Origin: Owenweeksia sp964619125
GTDB lineage: Bacteria > Bacteroidota > Bacteroidia > Flavobacteriales > Schleiferiaceae
Length of the DNA: 64,000 bases
Reading direction: 5' to 3'
Assembly (NCBI GenBank): GCA_964619125.1
Contig: CAZUCA010000011.1
Span: forward strand, 1 to 64,000
Shown here one piece after another: positions 43,056 through 50,604 of this stretch (positions are counted from its first letter, which is position 1; every line of letters begins with the position of its first letter). A model generated the notes under the pieces. The model made no database searches. It saw only the letters and a program-made list of their open reading frames with translations, and was not told the DNA's origin. A program made the translations under genes and the position numbers.

Positions 43056-43778
43056 CTCACGGGCGCTGTAATAGGCGTGGTCCTTTAAGAGCACATTTAA
43101 GAAACGAATGGAAGAAAGCTCGCCACTTGACAGGCCCAGTTTTTCTTCCATTCTTTTTTGTAAAAGGTTCATGGGTTTCCTTTGACCACTTTCTTCAAAT
43201 ACCTTGAGGCTGCGTTTTATTAGTTGAATATCGGCACTGCTAAGGTTTGCCGCGGCTGCAAACTGAGGTTCGTAATTTTCCTCTACCTGTCGGTTAAGTT
43301 CCCGGTGTCCTTGCAGGGTATTTAAGGTTTTAGCGGCTTTAATTACAGTGGTCCCTGCTACCAGATCACCAACCCGTTGGGAGCGCTGGGTAAAGGCAAT
43401 GCACAGCAGGGCCAGTCCTCCTGAGGTCAGAACCACATCTAGCAGTAAAAACAACCAGCGCAGTACATAGGCTGAGGTGGTGGCCTGGCTGCCATCGAGC
43501 TTTACCACCCTGATGTTCATCGATTTTTTACCGATCGTTTGACCGTTCATGCTGATTTCACAAATAAGGGGGTACAGGAAAGCGGCCAGCCACAAAATCG
43601 CCCACATCCACATAGAGGAACCTTGGTGGGTAACGACCAGAGTGATAAAGGCCATCAAGAACAAGGCTGCTCCAACAATCAGGCTGTCAATGAGGTAAGC
43701 TGCTATGCGATCGGTAATTCCCGCAAGGCGGTAGTTGATTGCAACATTCTGGCTGGTGGCTATTTGTACATTGTCCAT
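43050..43778 (-). CDS. RDD family membrane protein
   Basis: A 242-residue protein with three membrane helices in the first 150 residues, the RDD signature as AYLIDSLIVG (first helix, with Arg before and Asp inside), and a soluble, charged C-terminal extension of about 90 residues. RDD proteins are of unclear function; some behave as Na+/H+ antiporters. The gene is divergent, by 35 bp, from the SpoIIM-like gene that opens the MoxR/DUF58 cluster, and probably belongs to that cluster functionally. Its last 6 bp overlap thioredoxin. Confidence 0.85.
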   Translation of the reverse strand: MDNVQIATSQNVAINYRLAGITDRIAAYLIDSLIVGAALFLMAFITLVVTHQGSSMWMWAILWLAAFLYPLICEISMNGQTIGKKSMNIRVVKLDGSQATTSAYVLRWLFLLLDVVLTSGGLALLCIAFTQRSQRVGDLVAGTTVIKAAKTLNTLQGHRELNRQVEENYEPQFAAAANLSSADIQLIKRSLKVFEESGQRKPMNLLQKRMEEKLGLSSGELSSIRFLNVLLKDHAYYSAREL

Positions 43779-43813
43779 TTATTTCAATAATTTCCTTGCG
43801 TTTTTTCAGTGCT

Positions 43814-44785
43814 ATGACCGAGGCAGCTTTTGTACGCGCCAATATAAAACGTTGGGAGGAATTTGAAGCCAAATTAAAGGATCTCAAGCATCAGGATCCG
43901 GATTTGCTGGCGGGCTGGTATGTGCAGCTTACTGATGACCTCGCTTATGCGCGCACGCAATTTCCCGGGGGTGAGATTACCCTCTATCTCAACCAGCTGG
44001 TGGCGTCGCTGCACAGCCGGATTTACAGTAATAGGCGCGAAAAGAAACAGCGCCTGCTGAATTTCTGGCGCTATGAAGTGCCGGCGGTATACTATCGCCA
44101 TCGTATGGCGCTGTTGTATTCTGCCCTGGTGTTTTTTGTCGCCGCCCTTATTGGTGCTCTTTCGGCGGCCCATGATTTCAATTTTGTACGCCTGATTTTG
44201 GGCGATTCTTATGTAAATATGACCGAGGCTAATATTGCCAAAGATGACCCCATGGCGGTGTACAAATCCATGCGGCAATCCGATATGTTTTTCGCCATTA
44301 CCCTCAATAATATCAAGGTGAGCTTTATGGCCTTTTTGGCAGGGATCTTTACCGCTATTGGTAGCGGACTTTTGCTCTTTTACAATGGGGTGATGTTGGG
44401 AAGTTTTCAATATTTCTTTTACCAAAAAGGCCTGCTGATTACCTCAGTACTTAGCATATGGATTCATGGTACTCTCGAAATTCCCGCCATTGTGCTGGCC
44501 GGAGCGGCCGGAATGGTGATGGGAAATGGTCTGGTTTTTCCGGGTACCTACCACCGGCTCGAGTCGCTGGCCCGTAGTGCCCGCGAAGGCCTTAAAATGG
44601 TGGTTGGCCTGGTGCCGGTTTTTATTGTGGCTGGCTTTCTGGAGAGTTTTGTTACCCGCCATACACAGTTGCCTCTCCTTATTAAACTTCTCATTATTGG
44701 GTTGTCGGCCACCTTTATCATTTATTACTTCGTAATTTATCCCGCCAAACTCTATTCAAAACATGGAAAGTATCAACAAAATTGA
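43814..44785 (+). CDS. SpoIIM-like (stage II sporulation protein M family) membrane protein
   Basis: A 323-residue protein from ATG 43814; the frame extends upstream to 43739, but that part overlaps the RDD start and is not protein-like. A soluble helical N-terminus (about 1-105) precedes five to six membrane helices with the family pattern NNIKVSFMAFLAGIFTAIGS and HGTLEIPAIVLAGAAGM. In Bacillus the family helps peptidoglycan remodelling during engulfment, but this organism is not a spore former by any sign here. It is the first gene of the cluster that ends with DUF58 and overlaps the next gene by 23 bp. Confidence 0.88.
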   Translation: MTEAAFVRANIKRWEEFEAKLKDLKHQDPDLLAGWYVQLTDDLAYARTQFPGGEITLYLNQLVASLHSRIYSNRREKKQRLLNFWRYEVPAVYYRHRMALLYSALVFFVAALIGALSAAHDFNFVRLILGDSYVNMTEANIAKDDPMAVYKSMRQSDMFFAITLNNIKVSFMAFLAGIFTAIGSGLLLFYNGVMLGSFQYFFYQKGLLITSVLSIWIHGTLEIPAIVLAGAAGMVMGNGLVFPGTYHRLESLARSAREGLKMVVGLVPVFIVAGFLESFVTRHTQLPLLIKLLIIGLSATFIIYYFVIYPAKLYSKHGKYQQN

Positions 44786-45677
44786 CCTTTATAAAAGACG
44801 TTCCCTAAGCGATAAAATAAACGCCACCTTTAGTTTTTTGGGTCAGAATGCGGGTCCCTATTTTAAGGCGCAATTATTTATCACCGGACCGGTGGTGTTA
44901 CTGGCCACTATTGTACACATTGTCCTGATCGGTACTTTCTTCCAAAATCTCGATTTTGCCAATGAAAGTGAGGTGCTCAACAATGCCTTTCAAACCTTTG
45001 AGATGTCAATTCTCAATAGCACTCTTAGCCTTATCGTATCAATAATGATAACGCTGGTTCACCTGAGCTATATGAAGCGCTACAGCCAGCAAGCGAATCA
45101 GGCGCCAGCGGTGATTGACGTGTGGCACGAGTGCAGCCGCCATTTGTTAAAGGCCTTTGGCTTTGGCATTATTGCCGGTTTACTCATAATGATCGGCTTT
45201 CTTTTTCTGCTGATTCCTGGTGTCTACCTGGCTGTGGTTTTATCAGTGGGGCTACCCGTTTTGGTGATGGAAGACAGTTCTGTGGTGGCCAGCATGGATC
45301 GCAGCTATAAGCTGATAAAGGGGAAGTGGTGGAGCACTTTCGGTCTCATCTTCCTGATGTCTATTATCGGCGCTATTATCGCTTTTGTGGTGCAATTACC
45401 AGCTACCGCCTTAGTGGCCGGCGAAACTTTGTTCAGTATACAGGAAGGGGAAAATCTGTTTGAGGAGCCCGGTCTTGGCTTTTCCACTTTTACTATCGGC
45501 CTGTCGGCCTTTCTTACCTACCTGGGGAATGCCTTTTCCATGATACTGCTTATCGGCGGTGTGGCTTTTCAGTATTTTAACCTGGTGGAGCTGAAGGAGT
45601 CAAGAGGGCTGATGGAAGAAATCGGCCGGCTTGGTGACAGGGATGGAGCAAATACAGCCAACGAGGGTGAGTATTAG
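44763..45677 (+). CDS. Multi-pass membrane protein, glycerophosphodiesterase-membrane-domain-like
   Basis: A 304-residue protein with about six hydrophobic helices. The central part (LLIPGVYLAVVLSVGLPVLV followed by MEDSSVVASMDRSYKL) resembles the membrane domain found in some glycerophosphodiester phosphodiesterases and in DUF975/YciC proteins, where a polar SxxL-KG-W segment follows a helix pair. It has no catalytic domain of its own. It starts inside the SpoIIM-like gene (23-bp overlap) and ends inside the DUF4129 gene, so it is tightly coupled. Function is unknown; it may act as a membrane partner of the cluster proteins. Confidence 0.75.
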   Translation: MESINKIDLYKRRSLSDKINATFSFLGQNAGPYFKAQLFITGPVVLLATIVHIVLIGTFFQNLDFANESEVLNNAFQTFEMSILNSTLSLIVSIMITLVHLSYMKRYSQQANQAPAVIDVWHECSRHLLKAFGFGIIAGLLIMIGFLFLLIPGVYLAVVLSVGLPVLVMEDSSVVASMDRSYKLIKGKWWSTFGLIFLMSIIGAIIAFVVQLPATALVAGETLFSIQEGENLFEEPGLGFSTFTIGLSAFLTYLGNAFSMILLIGGVAFQYFNLVELKESRGLMEEIGRLGDRDGANTANEGEY

Positions 45678-46362
45678 ATTAAGCCGAAAATTCTGTACGT
45701 TGCAGGCGCTGCTGTTCCTGCCCTTTCTTGCCCCTGGCCAGGAATATGAGTACCGGCAGTTGCCTGACAGTAGCCTGCAGGAACTGCTGGCTAATGAGGA
45801 TTTCCACTATCTGAAGGAAGACTACCGTGAAATACCATTCTGGCAGCAAATCAGGCAACAGCTGAGCGATCTGCTCGAAGCAATTTTTGGTGGCTTCCTG
45901 GGTGTGGATAATGTGCTGAGGATCCTGCTGGTGATTTCGGTACTGCTACTCTTGTTTGCCGTGTTAAAACTCATAGGGGTGAGCTTCAGAGCTCCTATTG
46001 GTAACAGTCCGGCCCGGCGGAAGCTGGATTTTAATGGGGGGGAAGAGCGGCTGGCTGAGATTGACTTTCCCGCCGATATTGAACTGGCCCGTCGCGAAAA
46101 GCGGTGGCGGCAATTAATCCGCCTGCAATACCTCTATGCCTTGTGGCAACTTTCTCAGGCCGGTCAGCTATCCATTAGTAAAGGCAAAACTAACCGCGAC
46201 TACCTCTATGAACTCCGGTCGGCTTCCCTGCGCATGGAGTTCGAAGTGCTCTGCCGTTTATTTGAATATACCTGGTACGGCCACTTTGAAGCATTGGATC
46301 CGGTAAGGCATAAAGCCGAGCAGAGCTTGCAGAACATCCTCGCTAAACTGGCGCAAAGGTGA
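45643..46362 (+). CDS. DUF4129 domain membrane protein
   Basis: A 239-residue protein from ATG 45643 (a GTG four codons earlier is possible). It has a hydrophobic signal-like segment near residues 20-35, a short periplasmic part, one membrane helix near residues 80-100 (VLRILLVISVLLLLFAVL) and a cytoplasmic C-terminal DUF4129 domain with YLYALWQLSQAGQL and FEYTWYGHFE. In other bacteria DUF4129 is fused to transglutaminase domains or lies in MoxR/DUF58 clusters. Its C-terminus overlaps the DUF4350 start by 4 bp (GTGA). The biochemical role is unknown. Confidence 0.85.
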   Translation: MEQIQPTRVSIRLSRKFCTLQALLFLPFLAPGQEYEYRQLPDSSLQELLANEDFHYLKEDYREIPFWQQIRQQLSDLLEAIFGGFLGVDNVLRILLVISVLLLLFAVLKLIGVSFRAPIGNSPARRKLDFNGGEERLAEIDFPADIELARREKRWRQLIRLQYLYALWQLSQAGQLSISKGKTNRDYLYELRSASLRMEFEVLCRLFEYTWYGHFEALDPVRHKAEQSLQNILAKLAQR

Positions 46363-47576
46363 AGTGGGATTACCGTAAAATAGGGGCCATTGTGGGATTA
46401 TTGCTTTTCATTTTGCTGTTGGGCGTGCTTAACCAGCCGGATACCAGCTGGCAGCCCAGCTGGCACCACAACGATACCAACCCCTATGGTGGCAAGGCCT
46501 TACACCTGTTGCTGCGTGAATCTCAAGGTCAGCAAGTAGAGAGTCATTTTCGCAGTTTATACGAGGTTATCGAGCTTGATAGCAGCCTCAGGCGTGGCAG
46601 CAGCATTCTTATTGTTTGCCAGGCCCTCACTTTGCAAGACGATGATTGGCGTAGCCTGTCTGAATACGTGGCGGCAGGCCATACTGCTCTTGTGGCCAGT
46701 TCAGGATTCGAAGGAGGCTGGACCGACACCCTCGGATTGCAGACCCGCCGCTACCCTCAAACTCAGGTCGAAAGTCTGGCCGGTGAGGCACAGGTAGATC
46801 TCGGTTTCAGTATAACGGGCTTTCCCGATACTCTCTTTGCCGTAGAACAAAGGGCGGCTTTATACCAGTTGGAAGATCAGGCTTCTTCGGCATATGGGCT
46901 TACAGACCTGGCTTACAATGATGCCGGCGGGGCGGTGTTGCGGCACTACCAGTTGGGTAGCGGTAATCTCTTCCTTTGCAGCACCCCTTTATTGCTGAGC
47001 AACTATCATTTGCTCAGGGAGGAGAGCCGTGGTTTTGCGGCGGGGCTTTTGTCTTTAATACCGGCTGGCACTGCCGTTGCTCATTTTGAGTACTATCAGT
47101 TTGGCCGCTTGCAGGCCGTTACTCCCTTCCGCTACATATTGCGCCAGCCTATGTTGCGCGCCGCTTTGTATCTGCTGTTAACAGGCATTTTGATTTATAT
47201 GGTATTCGAAGCACGCCGTAAGCAGAGGGCTATTCCAGTGCTGGTAGCGCCCAAAAATGCCAGCCTCGACTTTGCCAGCACCCTGGCACAGTTGCATTAT
47301 CACACCGGAAGGAATCACAGTGGCCTGGCTCGAAAACGCCTTTTATACCTTAAAGACTTCCTTTGGCGTCGTTACCACCTGAGGGTGGAAGGCTGGAGCG
47401 AGGCTCAGGCGCAGGAAATTAAGCGGCTTAGCCATCTTACTGAAGTAGAGGCGCTGCAGCTGGTGGCGATGGCCGCGAAATCACAGGAGGGGAGTTTGTC
47501 ACAAGAAGAATTGCTAATATGGGAGGGTTTGTTGCACAAGCTCTATAACCCGCAAGAGAATAATTATGGAAAATAA
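46359..47576 (+). CDS. DUF4350 domain protein
   Basis: A 405-residue protein starting with GTG 46359, which overlaps the DUF4129 stop. One N-terminal helix (about 7-25) and one later helix (about 268-287) bracket a roughly 230-residue periplasmic domain of the DUF4350 kind: SSFR-like SHFRSLYEV segment and a glutamine-amidotransferase-like fold, here with SILIVCQALTLQDDDW and an ALVASSGF turn. The C-terminal cytoplasmic part is helical. The domain is known only as a member of MoxR/DUF58 clusters. The end overlaps the MoxR ATPase start by 11 bp. Confidence 0.85.
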   Translation: MKWDYRKIGAIVGLLLFILLLGVLNQPDTSWQPSWHHNDTNPYGGKALHLLLRESQGQQVESHFRSLYEVIELDSSLRRGSSILIVCQALTLQDDDWRSLSEYVAAGHTALVASSGFEGGWTDTLGLQTRRYPQTQVESLAGEAQVDLGFSITGFPDTLFAVEQRAALYQLEDQASSAYGLTDLAYNDAGGAVLRHYQLGSGNLFLCSTPLLLSNYHLLREESRGFAAGLLSLIPAGTAVAHFEYYQFGRLQAVTPFRYILRQPMLRAALYLLLTGILIYMVFEARRKQRAIPVLVAPKNASLDFASTLAQLHYHTGRNHSGLARKRLLYLKDFLWRRYHLRVEGWSEAQAQEIKRLSHLTEVEALQLVAMAAKSQEGSLSQEELLIWEGLLHKLYNPQENNYGK

Positions 47577-48555
47577 GCCTGAAGAAAAGGAATTTGAAAA
47601 CCGGGTGGACCTCAGTGATCTGCAGACTGCCGTTGAAAAAATCCGCCATGCGCTGAGCGATATAGTAGTGGGTCAGCAAAAAACCATTGACCTGATTATT
47701 GTGGCCATACTGGCAGATGGACATGTGTTGCTGGAGGGGGTGCCGGGTATTGCCAAAACGCTGATGGCAAAGCTGGTGGCCCGCAGCCTGGATGCCGACT
47801 TTGCCCGTCTGCAATTCACCCCTGACCTGATGCCGAGTGATGTGTTGGGCACATCGGCCTTTAACCTCAAGAGCTCTGAATTTGAATTCAAGCCCGGTCC
47901 CGTTTTTTCCAATATCATTTTAATCGATGAGATTAACCGCGCTCCTGCGAAAACCCAGGCTTCCCTTTTTGAGGTAATGGAAGAGCGCCAGGTAAGCATT
48001 GACGGGCAAACCTACCCGATGGAAGAACCCTACCTGGTATTGGCCACCCAAAACCCCATTGAGCAGGAGGGAACCTATCGCCTCCCTGAGGCACAGCTCG
48101 ACCGCTTTTTCTTTAAAATAAGCATGGATTATCCCAGCCTCGAAGAAGAGCAGCTGATATTGGAGCGACATGCCTCTTTTGCCGGTGCCGATCCTCTTAC
48201 GGCAGTAAAGCCGGTATTAAGCCCGGCGGAAATTCTGGCCTTCAGAGGTCAGGTAAATCAGCTGGTAATTGAAAAGCCGGTGCTGCATTATATTGCCAAA
48301 ATAGTGGAAGCCACCCGCCATGAGGGTTCTTTTTACCTGGGGGCTTCGCCCCGGGCTTCATTAGCCCTTCTGAGAGGAAGTCGTGCTCTGGCAGCTATTC
48401 AGGGTCGTGATTTTGTGACTCCCGAAGATGTGAAATTTCTATGCGCGCCGGTGCTGAGCCACCGCGTAATTCTCTCTGCCGAGCGCGAAATGGAAGGCAT
48501 CACGGTTGAGGAGGTAATTGAGCAACTGGTGAACCGGGTGGAAGTACCTCGCTAG
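47566..48555 (+). CDS. MoxR family AAA+ ATPase
   Basis: A 329-residue cytoplasmic ATPase. Walker A is GVPGIAKT (58-65), Walker B ILIDEINRAPAK, sensor 1 is in LATQNP, and the MoxR-specific IEQEGTYRLPEAQLDRF stretch follows. A C-terminal lid holds ASPRASLALLRGSRALA. MoxR proteins act as chaperone-like remodelling ATPases for partner proteins with VWA domains, here most likely the DUF58 protein encoded 3 bp downstream. It lies in the middle of the coupled cluster that starts with the SpoIIM-like gene. Confidence 0.95.
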   Translation: MENKPEEKEFENRVDLSDLQTAVEKIRHALSDIVVGQQKTIDLIIVAILADGHVLLEGVPGIAKTLMAKLVARSLDADFARLQFTPDLMPSDVLGTSAFNLKSSEFEFKPGPVFSNIILIDEINRAPAKTQASLFEVMEERQVSIDGQTYPMEEPYLVLATQNPIEQEGTYRLPEAQLDRFFFKISMDYPSLEEEQLILERHASFAGADPLTAVKPVLSPAEILAFRGQVNQLVIEKPVLHYIAKIVEATRHEGSFYLGASPRASLALLRGSRALAAIQGRDFVTPEDVKFLCAPVLSHRVILSAEREMEGITVEEVIEQLVNRVEVPR

Positions 48556-48558
48556 TTT

Positions 48559-49884
48559 ATGCGCGGCAGGCTGTTTTTACATAAGCGTTTTTTTATGGCC
48601 GTCATCGCTGTGGCGCTGCTGATGATTTTGGCCTATGTATGGCCGGCTCTTACCGCCCTGGCCTGGGCCTCGCTGGGGCTGTTGCTGATGTTGGCGGCGA
48701 TAGATGCGTTGCAGTTGTACCGCATCCGTGATGGTCTATTTGGACGGCGGGAGACCGGTGAGAAGTTTTCCAATGGCGATGATAATCCAGTGGAAATTTT
48801 CCTCGAAAGTCGTTATCCCATACCGCTGTTTGTGGAAGTGATCGATGAACTTCCCTTTCAGTTTCAGCGGCGCGATCTGATTTTTAAGCTACAGCTACCC
48901 TCTGGTGGTCATTATAAACTACGCTATCATTTAAGGCCATTGAAGCGTGGCGAATATGAGTTCGGAGCGATCAATGTATTTGCGATGTCCTCCCTGCAAC
49001 TGTTAAAGCGGCGTTATCGCTTTGAGGCAGGCCAGCATGTGGCGGTTTACCCCTCTTTCCTGCAAATGCGCCACTACGAGTTGCTGGCAGCAACCAACCA
49101 GATGCGCCATGCCGGCCTCACCAAAATCAGGCGCATAGGGCATAACCGTGAATTTGAGCAGATTGAGGAATATGTGGCCGGCGACGATATCCGCAAGGTA
49201 AATTGGAAGGCCACTGCCCGTCGCAACCAGCTGATGGTAAATCACTACCAGGATGAGCAAAGCCAAAGTGTATACTGCCTGCTTGATAAAGGAAGGGTGA
49301 TGCAAATGCCATTTAATGGCTTAAGCCTGCTCGACTATGCCATTAACGCCACCCTGGTGATCAGCAATATTGTGTGGCATAAGAACGACCGGCCCGGCCT
49401 GCTAAGCTTTCAACACCGCCCCAGCAGTCTGGTGCCAGCTTCCTCCCGTAGCCGCCAGCTGCACCTGATCATGGAGCAGCTCTATCGTCAGAAGACCCAT
49501 TATCACGAAAGTGATTTTGAGCGCTTGTACAGTTTTGTGATGCGAAAAATCAACCATCGTAGCTTGCTCCTCCTGTTCACCAACTTCGAAAGTGTACACA
49601 GCATGCGGCGCCAACTCCCTTACCTGAAGCTGCTGAGTCGCCAACACCTGCTGGTTTGCATATTTTTTGAGAATACCGAAATAGCCGACACCCTCAAATC
49701 GCCAGCTGGTGACCTGGAAGAAATCTACCAGAAGGGTATCGCCGAACAGTTGCTCTATGAAAAGCAGCTTATCGTAAAGGAATTGAAGATGCACGGCATC
49801 CAGAGTGTGCTTAGCAAACCGGAGGAGCTGAGCGTGGGTGTAATTAACAAATACCTGGAGCTGAAAGCACGCGGACTGGCCTGA
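48559..49884 (+). CDS. DUF58 domain protein with VWA-like C-terminus
   Basis: A 441-residue protein with two N-terminal membrane helices (about 12-30 and 32-52), then a beta domain and a cytoplasmic DUF58/VWA-like domain. The hallmark IEEYVAGDDIRKVNW lies at residues 202-216. The VWA metal site, normally DxSxS, reads LLDKGRVM, so metal binding is probably lost. It is the last gene of the cluster and the probable client of the adjacent MoxR ATPase. Its stop is 3 bp from the stop of the convergent deacetylase gene. Confidence 0.9.
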   Translation: MRGRLFLHKRFFMAVIAVALLMILAYVWPALTALAWASLGLLLMLAAIDALQLYRIRDGLFGRRETGEKFSNGDDNPVEIFLESRYPIPLFVEVIDELPFQFQRRDLIFKLQLPSGGHYKLRYHLRPLKRGEYEFGAINVFAMSSLQLLKRRYRFEAGQHVAVYPSFLQMRHYELLAATNQMRHAGLTKIRRIGHNREFEQIEEYVAGDDIRKVNWKATARRNQLMVNHYQDEQSQSVYCLLDKGRVMQMPFNGLSLLDYAINATLVISNIVWHKNDRPGLLSFQHRPSSLVPASSRSRQLHLIMEQLYRQKTHYHESDFERLYSFVMRKINHRSLLLLFTNFESVHSMRRQLPYLKLLSRQHLLVCIFFENTEIADTLKSPAGDLEEIYQKGIAEQLLYEKQLIVKELKMHGIQSVLSKPEELSVGVINKYLELKARGLA

Positions 49885-49887
49885 ATA

Positions 49888-50511
49888 TTAAGCCACGGGC
49901 AGCGCGTCGCTATGTAATCCCAGCTCCTTCATTCGCGCCAGGGTTTTTGGCAGGGCCACTTTAAGCCGGGGAAAAGCCTTTTGGCTATCGTGAAACACAA
50001 CTATAGAACCTGGCCGCAATCGTTGCCTCAAATTCTGATAGCAGCGCTCCCCATCGATCGCTGTATCAAAGTCGGCACTTATCAGGTCCCACATAATAAT
50101 GCGATGGCTCTTAAGGATGCTTTGCGCTTGTTTGCGGGTAAGGCGGCCATAGGGTGGACGAAAGAGGGTGGTGGCCTGCAGTTCTTCACTGCGGCGGAAA
50201 TTTTGCAGGTAAGTGCCAGTGTCAGTTTCCCAGCCATTGGGGTGATCATAAGTGTGATTACCGATGCTATGACCCCTGGCCAGTATCAACTCTACCAACT
50301 GTGGGTTTTGTTCTATCATCTCCCCGATCAGGAAAAAGGTGGCCTTGAAACCATAACGGTCCAGCTGCTCCAGCACCCAGGGGGTAATTTCAGGATCGGG
50401 ACCATCATCGAAGGTGAGGAAGAGGCGTTGGTCCTTAACCGGCCAGTGCCAGGTGAGGCCCCGCGAAAAGAGCAGCCTCATCCACCAGGGTGATGTGATC
50501 AAATATCTCAT
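49888..50511 (-). CDS. Polysaccharide deacetylase family protein (NodB homology)
   Basis: Carbohydrate esterase family 4 enzyme of 207 residues that removes N-acetyl groups from amino sugars in peptidoglycan or exopolysaccharide. The motifs are intact: TFDDGPDP (33-40) with the catalytic Asp35 and metal Asp36, HTYDH with His86 and His90, and RPPYGR as motif 3. The later DLISADFDT and VVFHDS segments complete the site. An N-terminal signal peptide is not obvious, so the protein may be cytoplasmic or use a short hydrophobic start. A terminator for the next gene lies just upstream. Confidence 0.9.
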   Translation of the reverse strand: MRYLITSPWWMRLLFSRGLTWHWPVKDQRLFLTFDDGPDPEITPWVLEQLDRYGFKATFFLIGEMIEQNPQLVELILARGHSIGNHTYDHPNGWETDTGTYLQNFRRSEELQATTLFRPPYGRLTRKQAQSILKSHRIIMWDLISADFDTAIDGERCYQNLRQRLRPGSIVVFHDSQKAFPRLKVALPKTLARMKELGLHSDALPVA

Positions 50512-50540
50512 GCTATCAAAAATACATTTCTCCCCAAATA

Positions 50541-50573
50541 AAAAAGATCCCGGAGCGCCCGCCCCGGGATCTT
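50541..50573 (-). terminator. Intrinsic terminator after the DUF2723 gene
   Basis: On the minus strand 50564-50573 pairs with 50544-50553 (10 bp, core GATCCCGG) around a 10-nt loop, followed by a T-run from the A-tract at 50539-50545. It lies 31 bp after the stop of the DUF2723 gene. Confidence 0.85.
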
Positions 50574-50604
50574 CTGCTAAAATTAATGGAACCCTAGCCT
50601 GGCA

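Noticed and set aside
43814..44785. Evidence for sporulation from a SpoIIM-like gene
   Set aside because: The family is widespread in non-sporulating bacteria and no other sporulation gene is present.
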